NCBI GenBank assembly: GCA_964449285.1
Contig: CAYUZX010000048.1
Span: 1-26,042 of the forward strand
Reading direction: 5' to 3'
Source of the DNA: QYOJ01 sp964449285
GTDB lineage: Bacteria; Bacteroidota; Bacteroidia; Bacteroidales; FEN-979
Length of the DNA stretch: 26,042 nucleotides
Notes under the pieces: model-generated
Seen by the model: only the letters and a program-made list of their open reading frames with translations
Databases searched by the model: none
Told to the model about the DNA's origin: nothing
Part shown: positions 8,002 through 15,808 of the stretch, in pieces
Numbering within the stretch: the stretch's first letter is position 1
Layout of the letters: every line of letters starts with the position of its first letter
Translations under genes and position numbers: made by a program

Positions 8002-10250
8002 TTGTACTGGTTAAAATTGAATGTGAAACGGAAAAACACCGTCCTTCCATACCCTATAGCAACTCCTTCTCCTCCTCCGCTTCCATGGCCTCCACTTCCC
8101 AATCCTGAAGAGGGGATGATCTGATTATTAAAGATGTTCTTCAAGCCACAGGCAAGCCGTATCCTGTGTTTCCAGAACCCCTTGGATATCGTGAAATCCA
8201 TGGTATTATACCCATCAACGTATCCGAGGGAGAGTGTATCCGAGTCGAAGAAAGGTTGAGGCTTCTTTCCGGTATATTTATATAAAAGGGCAAATGTAAG
8301 ATCCGGTTTACTAAAACGGTACGATACGTTGGCGTTGACATCGGTGGAGAATTTAAATCCTCCGGATGTTGTCCCGTCTGCCATCTCAACATTGATGCCT
8401 GTCTCAGCCAACCCAGCTGAAAGTTTCAGTGAGGGATAAAACGAGAACGAAGCATTGAGTTGTCCTCCTGTTGTTTTATACCTATCAAGGTTAACATATG
8501 TATACGATAGGTCGGTTCCTTTACCAGGGACCTGTGCCAGTGTGATAATGTTCTTCAGTGCATTGTAAAATCCACTAAGCTCAATTTCGTAAGCGGTCTT
8601 TTTGTTCTCAACAGTGTACTTAAGGTTGAGATTGACATTGTTGGATGTCTCTGCCTTGAGGTTGGGATTCCCCTGTATGTTGTGGTTAACATCCTTGAAA
8701 AAAAGGTAGAGCTCCTTAATGGAGGGAGCCCTGAAGCCCCTGGAATAAGAGACTCTGAGAGAAAGTGGTTCTACGATATTCCATTTGCCGCTAACAGCAT
8801 AAACCAAAGGAGCTTTATACTTTGTATTGTAGATAAACCGGATTCCGGGCTGAATGGATAAAACCTTAACAGGATCCCACTTCACACTAAAGAAAACGGC
8901 ATAATCTCCAATTGCCTGTTCATTATCGAGGATTCGTTTGCCGGTTCCGGTTTCATAAATGAGATCGACACCCAGCTGGTAATTGAATTTCTTTTCAGGA
9001 TTGTTTTTTGCCATGGTCATCCTGCCCATGTATGTCCTCAGATAGGTAGTATCCTGCTGTTCAGGATCCTGGGTTTTAATTTCTGTTAGGGTAGTGAGGT
9101 CTTTGAGAAAGGTCTCTTTGATCCGGTCATAAGCTGAATAAGAGGCGATCATATTAAAAACATGGGAACGCCCGAGACGCCAGTTGAGGTCTAACCTTAC
9201 GTTGTAACGAACGGTTGTAAAATAAGAATCAAATGCTTTTTCATAATAAGGCGGCTGGAGGTTCCCTTTATCCTGTAATAATTCATTGAAATAATCGCCT
9301 CCGATTTTAACCTTCAGCCTATCTATGGTGTAGGCATAATAGCCATCGGCAAAATACTGACGCCTCGGTTTGAATACCACCGACCGGCCGGTATAAGATG
9401 GGGGGGAATATCCTCCGAAGAAGTTACGGCCACCAGCTACTCCGAATGTGTGCCTGTTCAGCTTCATGGCAACACTTCCATCAAAGTTACAGGTACCAAC
9501 CGACTCCACATAAGCGTTGGCCACCGTACTCAGGCTGGCCGATTTATTCTCTTTTGTGATGATGTTCACAACGCCCGCCAGCGCATTGCTGCCATAGATC
9601 ACCGACATAGGCCCTTCAATCACCTCAACATGATCTACATGATTCAAGTTGATCTGGTTGAGGTCGAAATTACCATTCATCCGGCCGATCATAGGAACTC
9701 CATCCATCAGGAACTTTACGTTTTCGCCTGAAAGTCCCTGAATATTCAGGCTTGTCCCCAACACACCATCCTGCCTTACATTCATGCTAACCTGGTCTTT
9801 CAGCAGGTCGGCCATATTGGTAGCCGCCTTCAGCTCTATCTGACGGGAACTGATCACTGAAACCTTATAGATCGACTTGTCTGCCCGTTCAGGCGTATAC
9901 TGAGCCGTTACCACCACCTCATCCATATTCAAAACAGTAGGTTGTAGCTGAACCTCCAGCGACTGGCCAGGTTTGATGGTATCATAATAGGTTTTGTATC
10001 CAACAAAAGAGATGGCGAGTTTCGACTCTTCCTTGACATCATTCAATGCCTTCCCTTCCATGGAAGTAGTGCAATATTTTGGATTTCCGCTCTTCAGCCC
10101 TTCAAAACAGACGTGGGCAAAAGCGACGGGTTCTTTGCTTTTCTGATCATATACAGTAACAAAAAACTGCTGACCAAGGGATTGCTCCCCGGTCAGCAGG
10201 ACAACAAACAAAAACCAAAAGACGCCTATACCAAAGTGTCTTTTCAACAT
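7998..10250 (-). CDS. TonB-dependent outer membrane receptor, heme-receptor-like
   Basis: A 750-residue outer membrane receptor. Residues 1-27 are a signal peptide; about 28-105 form a carboxypeptidase-regulatory-like beta-sandwich (VTVYDQKSKEPVAFAHV) typical of Bacteroidota receptors; a TonB-box-like MDEVVVTAQ at 109-117 precedes the plug domain (about 120-235, with GLSGENVKFLMDGVP and VEVIEGPMSVIYGSNA). The remainder is the 22-strand barrel, ending FRFTFNFNQYK. The barrel contains FRAP (506-509) and NPNL (528-531) with H523 between them, the arrangement described for heme receptors such as HemR, though FRAP/NPNL-like boxes also occur in other receptors. A Gly/Ser-rich loop with one His lies near the C terminus. 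It is flanked by two HmuY-like genes with 2-base and overlapping junctions. Confidence 0.92.
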   Translation of the reverse strand: MLKRHFGIGVFWFLFVVLLTGEQSLGQQFFVTVYDQKSKEPVAFAHVCFEGLKSGNPKYCTTSMEGKALNDVKEESKLAISFVGYKTYYDTIKPGQSLEVQLQPTVLNMDEVVVTAQYTPERADKSIYKVSVISSRQIELKAATNMADLLKDQVSMNVRQDGVLGTSLNIQGLSGENVKFLMDGVPMIGRMNGNFDLNQINLNHVDHVEVIEGPMSVIYGSNALAGVVNIITKENKSASLSTVANAYVESVGTCNFDGSVAMKLNRHTFGVAGGRNFFGGYSPPSYTGRSVVFKPRRQYFADGYYAYTIDRLKVKIGGDYFNELLQDKGNLQPPYYEKAFDSYFTTVRYNVRLDLNWRLGRSHVFNMIASYSAYDRIKETFLKDLTTLTEIKTQDPEQQDTTYLRTYMGRMTMAKNNPEKKFNYQLGVDLIYETGTGKRILDNEQAIGDYAVFFSVKWDPVKVLSIQPGIRFIYNTKYKAPLVYAVSGKWNIVEPLSLRVSYSRGFRAPSIKELYLFFKDVNHNIQGNPNLKAETSNNVNLNLKYTVENKKTAYEIELSGFYNALKNIITLAQVPGKGTDLSYTYVNLDRYKTTGGQLNASFSFYPSLKLSAGLAETGINVEMADGTTSGGFKFSTDVNANVSYRFSKPDLTFALLYKYTGKKPQPFFDSDTLSLGYVDGYNTMDFTISKGFWKHRIRLACGLKNIFNNQIIPSSGLGSGGHGSGGGEGVAIGYGRTVFFRFTFNFNQYK

Positions 10251-10252
10251 AG

Positions 10253-11518
10253 TTACTGTTTGATGAATTGATTGAGAGAAAGATTATTACCCGAAATGAC
10301 CATCAAAAGATAGACTCCGGGAGAGAGAGACTGAATATTCATGTTAATCTGTTTTTGTCCGGATGGCAACAGTTCTGTCCGGATTGATCTGCCTGTTAAA
10401 TCAAGAAGTGATATGGATACCTCTTCATTTAACGGCTTCAGCATTTCGATATCGATTTGAATAAAATCAGTAGCCGGATTCGGAAAAACGTTGATCCGAA
10501 TGTTCGATTGTTTTTGATCACCGATCCAGCTGGGGAAGACTATTGCTTTTCCAAAGTCGATGTTCCCTGTAGCTGTACCTTCGAATCCCGTAAATTTAAG
10601 ACGGTAGACATCTGTAGCTGTATCTTGTACATAAAAGACCATGGAATCATTGATCTGGTATGTCATAGTTGACATGTTAAATGTTTTCCAATCCCATCCG
10701 ATGTTTGACCGGCTGCTGTCCCATGGAGCTACCTCCCAATTGTTATACTCAGGATCAACCGGGTAATATTTTTTCGTAATGATCACAGGATTGCTCAGAA
10801 CACCGGTTACAGGATAAGGTTCTCCGTTAGGTTGAATCGACATGTACTTAGTAAACAGGATATCCCAGCTTGTTTTTACCGGCTGGTAATCCACGGCAAG
10901 GGTGGTTTGTAAGTTGAATCCCACGAAATCTTGATCGGAATAAGGATTACAATTGAGAACGATCTCCTGGAAATCAGACCCATCCAGATTCGAATACCGA
11001 AAATAGAAGGTTTTATTGATAGAGTTTTTCTTTACCATCCATAGTTTTTTAAAGCTTCCATCACATAGTTGAATGATAAATAAGGAATCCCCGGTCAAAT
11101 CGTGGGTTACATCATTGTACTTGCCCCACCCATAATCAGGATAACCGGTGGCATTCCGGTTGAAAGCTCCGTTTTCCCAGTCGGTGGGATCATTGTACAT
11201 GGGTATCCATGTTGATAATCCGGACGTGTCGACCATTGCCCAACCAGAAGTATCGGCATAGGGATATGTCCACAGAGTCGCACCTGAACCGTCGTTGGTC
11301 AGGATGCAGGAACTCATGATCATTGTCCTGAAAGAGATATCCCATGTACTACGGGGTGTTGTGGTTGTATTTCCTGTTGAGAACTGATAATAGACTTCAT
11401 TGGTATACCCAGGCCCCATTGAAACAGTTTCCGGAAACATCGGAATTTGTGCCAACCCTGTTATCCCAAAAAACATCAGGGTAATTCCGCTGGTGATAGA
11501 GAATAGATTTTTTTTCAT
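10253..11518 (-). CDS. HmuY-like protein with T9SS type A sorting domain
   Basis: First gene of the receptor operon, 421 residues. A signal peptide covers about residues 1-23 (ending GITGLAQ). The body (about 30-335) is HmuY-like and paralogous to the lipoprotein downstream, sharing the SWDILFTKY, NIGWDWKTF and VYRLKFTGF segments. The last 75 or so residues, from IRINVFPNPATDFIQIDIE to SLNQFIKQ, are a T9SS type A sorting domain. It would therefore be secreted or surface-attached by the type IX route while its paralogue is lipid-anchored. The stop is only 2 bases from the TonB receptor ATG, so the genes form one operon. Likely role: extracellular ligand capture and delivery to the receptor; heme is the family precedent. 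Confidence 0.85.
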   Translation of the reverse strand: MKKNLFSITSGITLMFFGITGLAQIPMFPETVSMGPGYTNEVYYQFSTGNTTTTPRSTWDISFRTMIMSSCILTNDGSGATLWTYPYADTSGWAMVDTSGLSTWIPMYNDPTDWENGAFNRNATGYPDYGWGKYNDVTHDLTGDSLFIIQLCDGSFKKLWMVKKNSINKTFYFRYSNLDGSDFQEIVLNCNPYSDQDFVGFNLQTTLAVDYQPVKTSWDILFTKYMSIQPNGEPYPVTGVLSNPVIITKKYYPVDPEYNNWEVAPWDSSRSNIGWDWKTFNMSTMTYQINDSMVFYVQDTATDVYRLKFTGFEGTATGNIDFGKAIVFPSWIGDQKQSNIRINVFPNPATDFIQIDIEMLKPLNEEVSISLLDLTGRSIRTELLPSGQKQINMNIQSLSPGVYLLMVISGNNLSLNQFIKQ

Positions 11519-11621
11519 TGTACTATATATTAATCATTGATATTGGTTTCTTAAACTCTTTTCCATCAATAACATCATGATGACTGTTACCATGGAAACA
11601 AAAGAAGAAAATGGGAATTAA

Positions 11622-11957
11622 TTAAGCAACCGGCGGACCTCGCAAGGCGTAAGCCAGCAGAAACCGGAAGTCGGTTTTATAGGATGTAATGAGGTAATCG
11701 ACCTGAATCACCTGCCGGTAGATAGCGATTTCATCTACCGTTTCGCAAGTAAAAAAGTCACCAATCTGGTTTTTGACATCCAGGATCTTGACGATCTTGG
11801 TTTTATCTCTCGGGGTGACAAAGGAGTAAGGCAACAATTGCTTGCCCCAAATCCTGTTCTGGTGAAAGTTGATCAACGACCCAAAGGTGATAAGGAACAC
11901 CGGAATGATCCAGATAGGCAAAAAAATCAGGAAGTGCCGTTTGCGTTGTTCAATCAT
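11622..11957 (-). CDS. Small membrane-anchored protein of unknown function
   Basis: A 111-residue protein with one N-terminal membrane segment (about residues 9-27, FLIFLPIWIIPVFLITFGS) after a basic MIEQRKRH start, which predicts an anchor with the remaining 80 residues probably outside the cytoplasm. The soluble part is mixed alpha/beta in appearance and ends in LLAYALRGPPVA. I recognise no family. It follows rpoD by 39 bases on the same strand and may be part of its transcript. Composition and frame look coding, and no better frame occupies this stretch. Confidence 0.65.
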   Translation of the reverse strand: MIEQRKRHFLIFLPIWIIPVFLITFGSLINFHQNRIWGKQLLPYSFVTPRDKTKIVKILDVKNQIGDFFTCETVDEIAIYRQVIQVDYLITSYKTDFRFLLAYALRGPPVA

Positions 11958-11996
11958 TCACAATAGAATTTCAGGGCAAAGGTATAATAAAATCTG

Positions 11997-12860
11997 TTAT
12001 CCGAGGTAGGTTTTAAGTAATTTACTCCTTGAGGAGTGTTTCAGGCGTCGGATCGCTTTCTCTTTGATTTGTCTTACCCGCTCTCGGGTCAGGTCAAACA
12101 TGGCGCCGATCTCTTCCAGTGTATAGCTGTGGGGGTAGCCAATTCCGTAAAACATATTGATGATTTCACGCTCCTTCTCTGTAAGCGAGGCGAGCGATCG
12201 TTGGATCTCATGGGACAAGGATTCCCTCAGCAAAAGTTCGTCTGTACCAGGCGAATCGTCAGGCACGAAGACATCCAGGAACTTCATCTCCTCGTCTTGA
12301 TCAAGCGGAGCATCCATCGATAAGGTACGCCTTCCTATCTTCATGGTTTCGCGAATCTTATGTTCAGGGATGTCCATTTCTCTGGCAATCTCATCTGCCG
12401 AAGGAAGACGTTCATAAACCTGTTCCAGACGTGACGACATTTTATTTAACTTGCTCAGTGACCCTACCTGGTTCAGTGGCAACCTCACGATGCGAGCCTG
12501 CTCAGCCAATGCCTGCAGAATTGATTGCCGAATCCACCATACGGCATAGGAGATAAATTTAAACCCACGTGTTTCATCAAAACGTTTTGCGGCTTTTATT
12601 AGGCCCAGGTTGCCTTCATTGATCATGTCGGGAAGGCTAAGTCCCTGGTTTTGATATTGCTTGGCTACCGAAACCACAAAGCGGAGATTGGCTTTACAAA
12701 GCTTCTCAAGCGCAACCTGGTCCCCCTGTTTGATCCGCTGTGCAAGGATAACCTCCTGGTCAGCCGTGATCAGCTCTTCCTTCCCAATATCTTGCAGATA
12801 CTTGTCGAGCGAGGCGGTTTCGCGGTTGGTAATTGATTTCGATATTTTTAACTGTCGCAT
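11997..12860 (-). CDS. rpoD: Primary RNA polymerase sigma factor RpoD/SigA
   Basis: The housekeeping sigma factor, in the short form usual for Bacteroidota (287 residues, no region 1.1 or long non-conserved region). It begins MRQLKISKSITNRETASLDKY. Region 1.2 is at about 18-48 (DKYLQDIGKEELITADQE), region 2 at about 55-125 (KANLRFVVSVAKQYQNQG, DMINEGNLGLIKAAKRFD, FISYAVWWIRQ), region 3 at about 130-205 (RIVRLPLNQVG onward) and region 4 at the C terminus (LTEKEREIINMFYG, YTLEEIGAMFDLTRERVRQI). This protein is expected to recognise the TTG/TAnnTTTG promoters noted elsewhere. It starts 66 bases after the HtrA gene on the same strand. Confidence 0.97.
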   Translation of the reverse strand: MRQLKISKSITNRETASLDKYLQDIGKEELITADQEVILAQRIKQGDQVALEKLCKANLRFVVSVAKQYQNQGLSLPDMINEGNLGLIKAAKRFDETRGFKFISYAVWWIRQSILQALAEQARIVRLPLNQVGSLSKLNKMSSRLEQVYERLPSADEIAREMDIPEHKIRETMKIGRRTLSMDAPLDQDEEMKFLDVFVPDDSPGTDELLLRESLSHEIQRSLASLTEKEREIINMFYGIGYPHSYTLEEIGAMFDLTRERVRQIKEKAIRRLKHSSRSKLLKTYLG

Positions 12861-12926
12861 TACACACTCAAATTACAATATTATAACGGAATTTCAAAAT
12901 AATTATTTAAACTTCTTCTAAATTTT

Positions 12927-14360
12927 TTACAACCCAATACCATAATATGCTTTCAATCCATTTGGATAAATGCCCTCCAGCAATACGCCTCCACTTCGGC
13001 CCGACAATGCATTTTTAAGAGCCGATGGCGAGCGTACCGGTTCGCGATCTATCCCTAAAAGGATAAAGCCTTCGCGGATGCCTGCATCCCTAAGCTTCCC
13101 ATTGTTCAATCGGGTAATCTGATACCCGTAATCAACCCCAAATCTATTTTTTTCAGTTTCCGCCAATGGCTCAAATGTAGCGCCATGGATGATCACTTTG
13201 TCGTCTTTCACAACAGCCTGGGTTGCCTCTTCGCTCTGCAATGTAACACTGACATCCTCGACTTTTCCATTTCGCAACACTTTCACAAGTACATTGTCAC
13301 CAGGACTATGCTGCCCCATAAACTCCGTAAGTTCCGATTTCCTATTTATTGTTGAGGGCCCAAGTTGCAAGATTATATCACCTTTCAAGAGGCCACCTTT
13401 TGCTGCGGAGCCTCCTTCTACCAGCTCCTCGATATAGATCCCCTGTGGGCTCTCCAATCCTTTTTCCTTTGCCATCTGGTCATCGATCTCACGGTAGTAG
13501 ATCCCGAAGTAGGCACGCTGGATCTTCCCATACTTCAGAAAATCATCCACCACCTTATGGGCTATGTTCGCCGGGATGGCAAAGGAATATCCCTGATAAT
13601 AACCGGTCCCGCTAGCAATAGCCGCATTGATCCCGATCAGTTCACCCCGTGTATTGACCAGCGCTCCTCCGCTGTTGCCAGGGTTAACCGCTGCATCCGT
13701 CTGGATGAACGATTCGATGGCACCCTGGGATCCCAGAATATTAATATTGCGCGCCTTGGCACTTACAATGCCAGCTGTAACCGTAGAGGTCAGGTTAAAT
13801 GGGTTCCCGACGGCAAGCACCCACTCCCCTATTTTCACATCGTCGGAATTTCCGTAAGATAAGAAAGGTAGGTTCCCCTGATCAATTTTAATCAGTGCGA
13901 TGTCGGTGCTCGGATCACTTCCCACAATCTTTGCATTATAGGCACGACGGTCGTTTAGCGTTACCGTGATCTCATTGGCATCCTGCACCACATGGTTATT
14001 TGTCACAATATACCCATCAGGAGATATAATGACCCCCGATCCCATTGCTTCATAAGGAAATAACTGTTCTCTGGGAGTTCCCCTCCGCAAGTTAAAAAAT
14101 TCAAAGAAGTCGTCATACACCATGCTTTTACGCTGAAACTGGGTTTTGATATGCACCACCGCATGAACGGTTAGTTCTGCGGCGGCTTCAAAATCCGGAA
14201 TGTTCATCGGAGCGGAAGTGGAGAAATTAGCCTGCCGAACAGGAACAGTCACAGGAATGTCGCTATATGCCGGAGCTTTTTTCTCCAACAGAAAAAAGAG
14301 ACCCAATGCCATCGCTCCTCCCGCGAGGGCTACCAGAAACAGTGCCACTATCTTCTTCAT
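12927..14360 (-). CDS. HtrA/DegP-type periplasmic serine protease
   Basis: A 477-residue Do-family protease that degrades or holds misfolded envelope proteins. The N-terminal hydrophobic segment (residues 3-25) is a signal peptide or membrane anchor. The trypsin-like domain carries the full triad: H123 in NNHVV, D153 in STDIALIKI and S230 in NPGNSGGAL. Two PDZ domains follow at about 265-365 (YFGIYYREIDDQ, GGLLKGDIILQLG) and 385-477 (RFGVDYGYQITRLN, GIREGFILLGIDREP). Length is normal for the family. It precedes rpoD on the same strand. The upstream region contains five GTTAA motifs, four of them at helical spacing, which may be a stress-response operator. Confidence 0.95.
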   Translation of the reverse strand: MKKIVALFLVALAGGAMALGLFFLLEKKAPAYSDIPVTVPVRQANFSTSAPMNIPDFEAAAELTVHAVVHIKTQFQRKSMVYDDFFEFFNLRRGTPREQLFPYEAMGSGVIISPDGYIVTNNHVVQDANEITVTLNDRRAYNAKIVGSDPSTDIALIKIDQGNLPFLSYGNSDDVKIGEWVLAVGNPFNLTSTVTAGIVSAKARNINILGSQGAIESFIQTDAAVNPGNSGGALVNTRGELIGINAAIASGTGYYQGYSFAIPANIAHKVVDDFLKYGKIQRAYFGIYYREIDDQMAKEKGLESPQGIYIEELVEGGSAAKGGLLKGDIILQLGPSTINRKSELTEFMGQHSPGDNVLVKVLRNGKVEDVSVTLQSEEATQAVVKDDKVIIHGATFEPLAETEKNRFGVDYGYQITRLNNGKLRDAGIREGFILLGIDREPVRSPSALKNALSGRSGGVLLEGIYPNGLKAYYGIGL

Positions 14361-14383
14361 ATCTAAACAATTTTATTCGTTAT

Positions 14384-14459
14384 GTTAACGAGCATCAACA
14401 GAAGATAGTGCGATCCTTTTGTTAAAAACTGTTAACACGATTGTTAAAGATTCGTTAAC
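14384..14459. promoter_or_regulatory. Array of five GTTAA motifs between the divergent HtrA and phosphatase-fold genes
   Basis: GTTAAC or GTTAAA occurs at 14384, 14421, 14431, 14443 and 14454. The last four are 10, 12 and 11 bases apart, one turn of the helix each, so a protein bound to them would lie on one face. Three copies are the palindrome GTTAAC. The array lies 24-100 bases before the HtrA ATG. Confidence 0.35.
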
Positions 14460-14571
14460 AATTATTGCTGCCAAACATATAACCTTTTGGACCTTTTCAC
14501 GATTAACTGGAAAAAGCTCCATCAGATTTTCGATGGACTATTTGCAGATTCTTACTAAAAATCATTGACAC

Positions 14572-15774
14572 ATGAAACGCATTAACAAGTTTGCCGGCGT
14601 ACAGTTATTTTTCGGACTTCTTTCATGCAATTTATTCCCGGCACAACATCATCCGATCCCCTCCGAAAATTGTGCCGAAGCCGATAGCAGTCAGAAAATG
14701 AGTCAAAATGTCAGAATCCTGTTCTGGAACGTCGAGAACCTCTTCGACTACAGGGATGACACGCTGACTGCCGATGAAGAGTTCACCAGCAGCGGAGCCA
14801 TGCACTGGAGCTATACAAAACTTCAGACAAAACTCGCCCATGTAGCAAAGACCATCGTGGTGGCAGGGGAGTGGAATCCGCCCGCCATCATTGGCATGTG
14901 TGAAGTGGAAAACCGTTATGTCCTGAACAAGCTGGTTTTTAACTCTCCACTGAAGTCATTTGGGTACCGGATAATCCACCGCGACTCCCCCGACAGCCGT
15001 GGAATCGATGTAGCCATGCTCTACCGGCCAGATGCATTCGTTCCATTGGCCATTGAATGGATCAGAATCCGGTTCCCCTTTGACACCACTGCAACAACCC
15101 GCGAGATCCTCCATGTAAAAGGATGTCTGCTCAGCAGAGACACCCTCCACCTTTTCGTCAACCACTGGCCTTCGAGGCGCGGTGGAGAAGCAGCTTCCGC
15201 TCCCAGGAGAAACTACGTGGCATCGGTGCTGAGGGAGAAAGTTGACTCAATCATTCAGTCGGCAGTTGGCAGTCGGCAGTTGGCAGTATCCAGTAGTCAG
15301 TTCCCTGATAGCCTTACCCCCATCACCATATCTCCAACTCCCCACCTCACGACCTCATTACCTCACTACCCTTGTATAGTTATCATGGGTGACTTCAACG
15401 ACGAGCCGGAGAACGAAAGCCTGCAAACAATTCTGAAAGCCCGTCTCGATGCCGGGCAGCTGATGCCCGAAGATCTGATCAACATGATGCACCTTACAGC
15501 CAGCAAAGAGGGAAGTCACAAGTTCAGGGAACACTGGGGATTATTGGATCAATTCATTGTCTCCGGCTCGCTGCTTGACAAACAACATCCCCTGCAGGTT
15601 GACTTCAACAGCGTCCAGATCTTCAGACCCGATTTTCTCCTGGAAGATGACCTTAAATACCTTGACAAGAAGCCCAAAAGAACCTTCCTCGGCCCAAGGT
15701 ATAAGGGAGGGTTTTCGGATCATTTGCCGATAATCTTAGATGTTTTAGTACCATGTGAGGGATGGGAAGAATGA
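14572..15774 (+). CDS. Secreted endonuclease/exonuclease/phosphatase-family protein with a repeat-derived insert
   Basis: A 400-residue metal-dependent phosphoesterase-fold protein (DNase I/sphingomyelinase superfamily). An N-terminal hydrophobic stretch (residues 8-24) suggests export; a lipobox (LLSC, C19) is possible but weak. Active-site motifs are complete: WNVENLFD (52-59), CEVENR (110-115), SRGIDVAMLYRP (142-153), NHWPSR (197-202), GDFND (273-277) and SDH (382-384). Residues about 230-267, between NHWPSR and GDFND, are Ser/Pro/Thr-rich and encoded by 7-bp and 8-bp tandem repeats that look like intergenic repeat sequence captured in frame. The substrate (nucleic acid, lipid or sugar phosphate) is not evident. 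It ends 34 bases from the convergent radical SAM gene. Confidence 0.9.
   Translation: MKRINKFAGVQLFFGLLSCNLFPAQHHPIPSENCAEADSSQKMSQNVRILFWNVENLFDYRDDTLTADEEFTSSGAMHWSYTKLQTKLAHVAKTIVVAGEWNPPAIIGMCEVENRYVLNKLVFNSPLKSFGYRIIHRDSPDSRGIDVAMLYRPDAFVPLAIEWIRIRFPFDTTATTREILHVKGCLLSRDTLHLFVNHWPSRRGGEAASAPRRNYVASVLREKVDSIIQSAVGSRQLAVSSSQFPDSLTPITISPTPHLTTSLPHYPCIVIMGDFNDEPENESLQTILKARLDAGQLMPEDLINMMHLTASKEGSHKFREHWGLLDQFIVSGSLLDKQHPLQVDFNSVQIFRPDFLLEDDLKYLDKKPKRTFLGPRYKGGFSDHLPIILDVLVPCEGWEE
15254..15302. repeat. Seven 7-bp units (GGCAGTT type) inside the phosphatase-fold gene
   Basis: The consecutive units are TTCAGTC, GGCAGTT, GGCAGTC, GGCAGTT, GGCAGTA, TCCAGTA and GTCAGTT. They encode residues around SAVGSRQLAVSSSQF. 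The middle four are near-identical; the edges are worn. Confidence 0.85.
15345..15368. repeat. Three 8-bp units (CCTCAC/TNA) inside the phosphatase-fold gene
   Basis: The units are CCTCACGA, CCTCATTA and CCTCACTA, followed directly by the conserved CIVIMGDFND segment. CCTCACTA is the reverse complement of the TAGTGAGG unit at 6909. Confidence 0.75.
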
Positions 15775-15782
15775 AGGTTAGT

Positions 15783-15798
15783 GAAATACGGAAATACG
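15783..15798. repeat. Two 8-bp units GAAATACG between convergent genes
   Basis: Two perfect copies followed by a worn third (AAATATGT) fill most of the 34-base gap between the ends of the phosphatase-fold and radical SAM genes. Confidence 0.55.
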
Positions 15799-15808
15799 AA
15801 ATATGTCC

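Noticed and set aside
12869..12899. Possible rpoD promoter (TTTTG, 19 bases, TAATTTG on the minus strand)
   Set aside because: The -7 part is one base short of TAnnTTTG and lies only about 9 bases from the ATG, leaving almost no leader.
13365..13862. 165-codon plus-strand frame
   Set aside because: It lies wholly opposite the HtrA protease gene and has no recognisable domain.
14368..14394. Possible HtrA promoter (TTG, 20 bases, TAAAATTG on the minus strand)
   Set aside because: One mismatch in the -7 box and only 7 bases to the ATG; not strong enough to list.
14519..14536. CCATC/GATGG hairpin before the phosphatase-fold gene
   Set aside because: A five-base stem with an eight-base loop is expected by chance and has no T tract.
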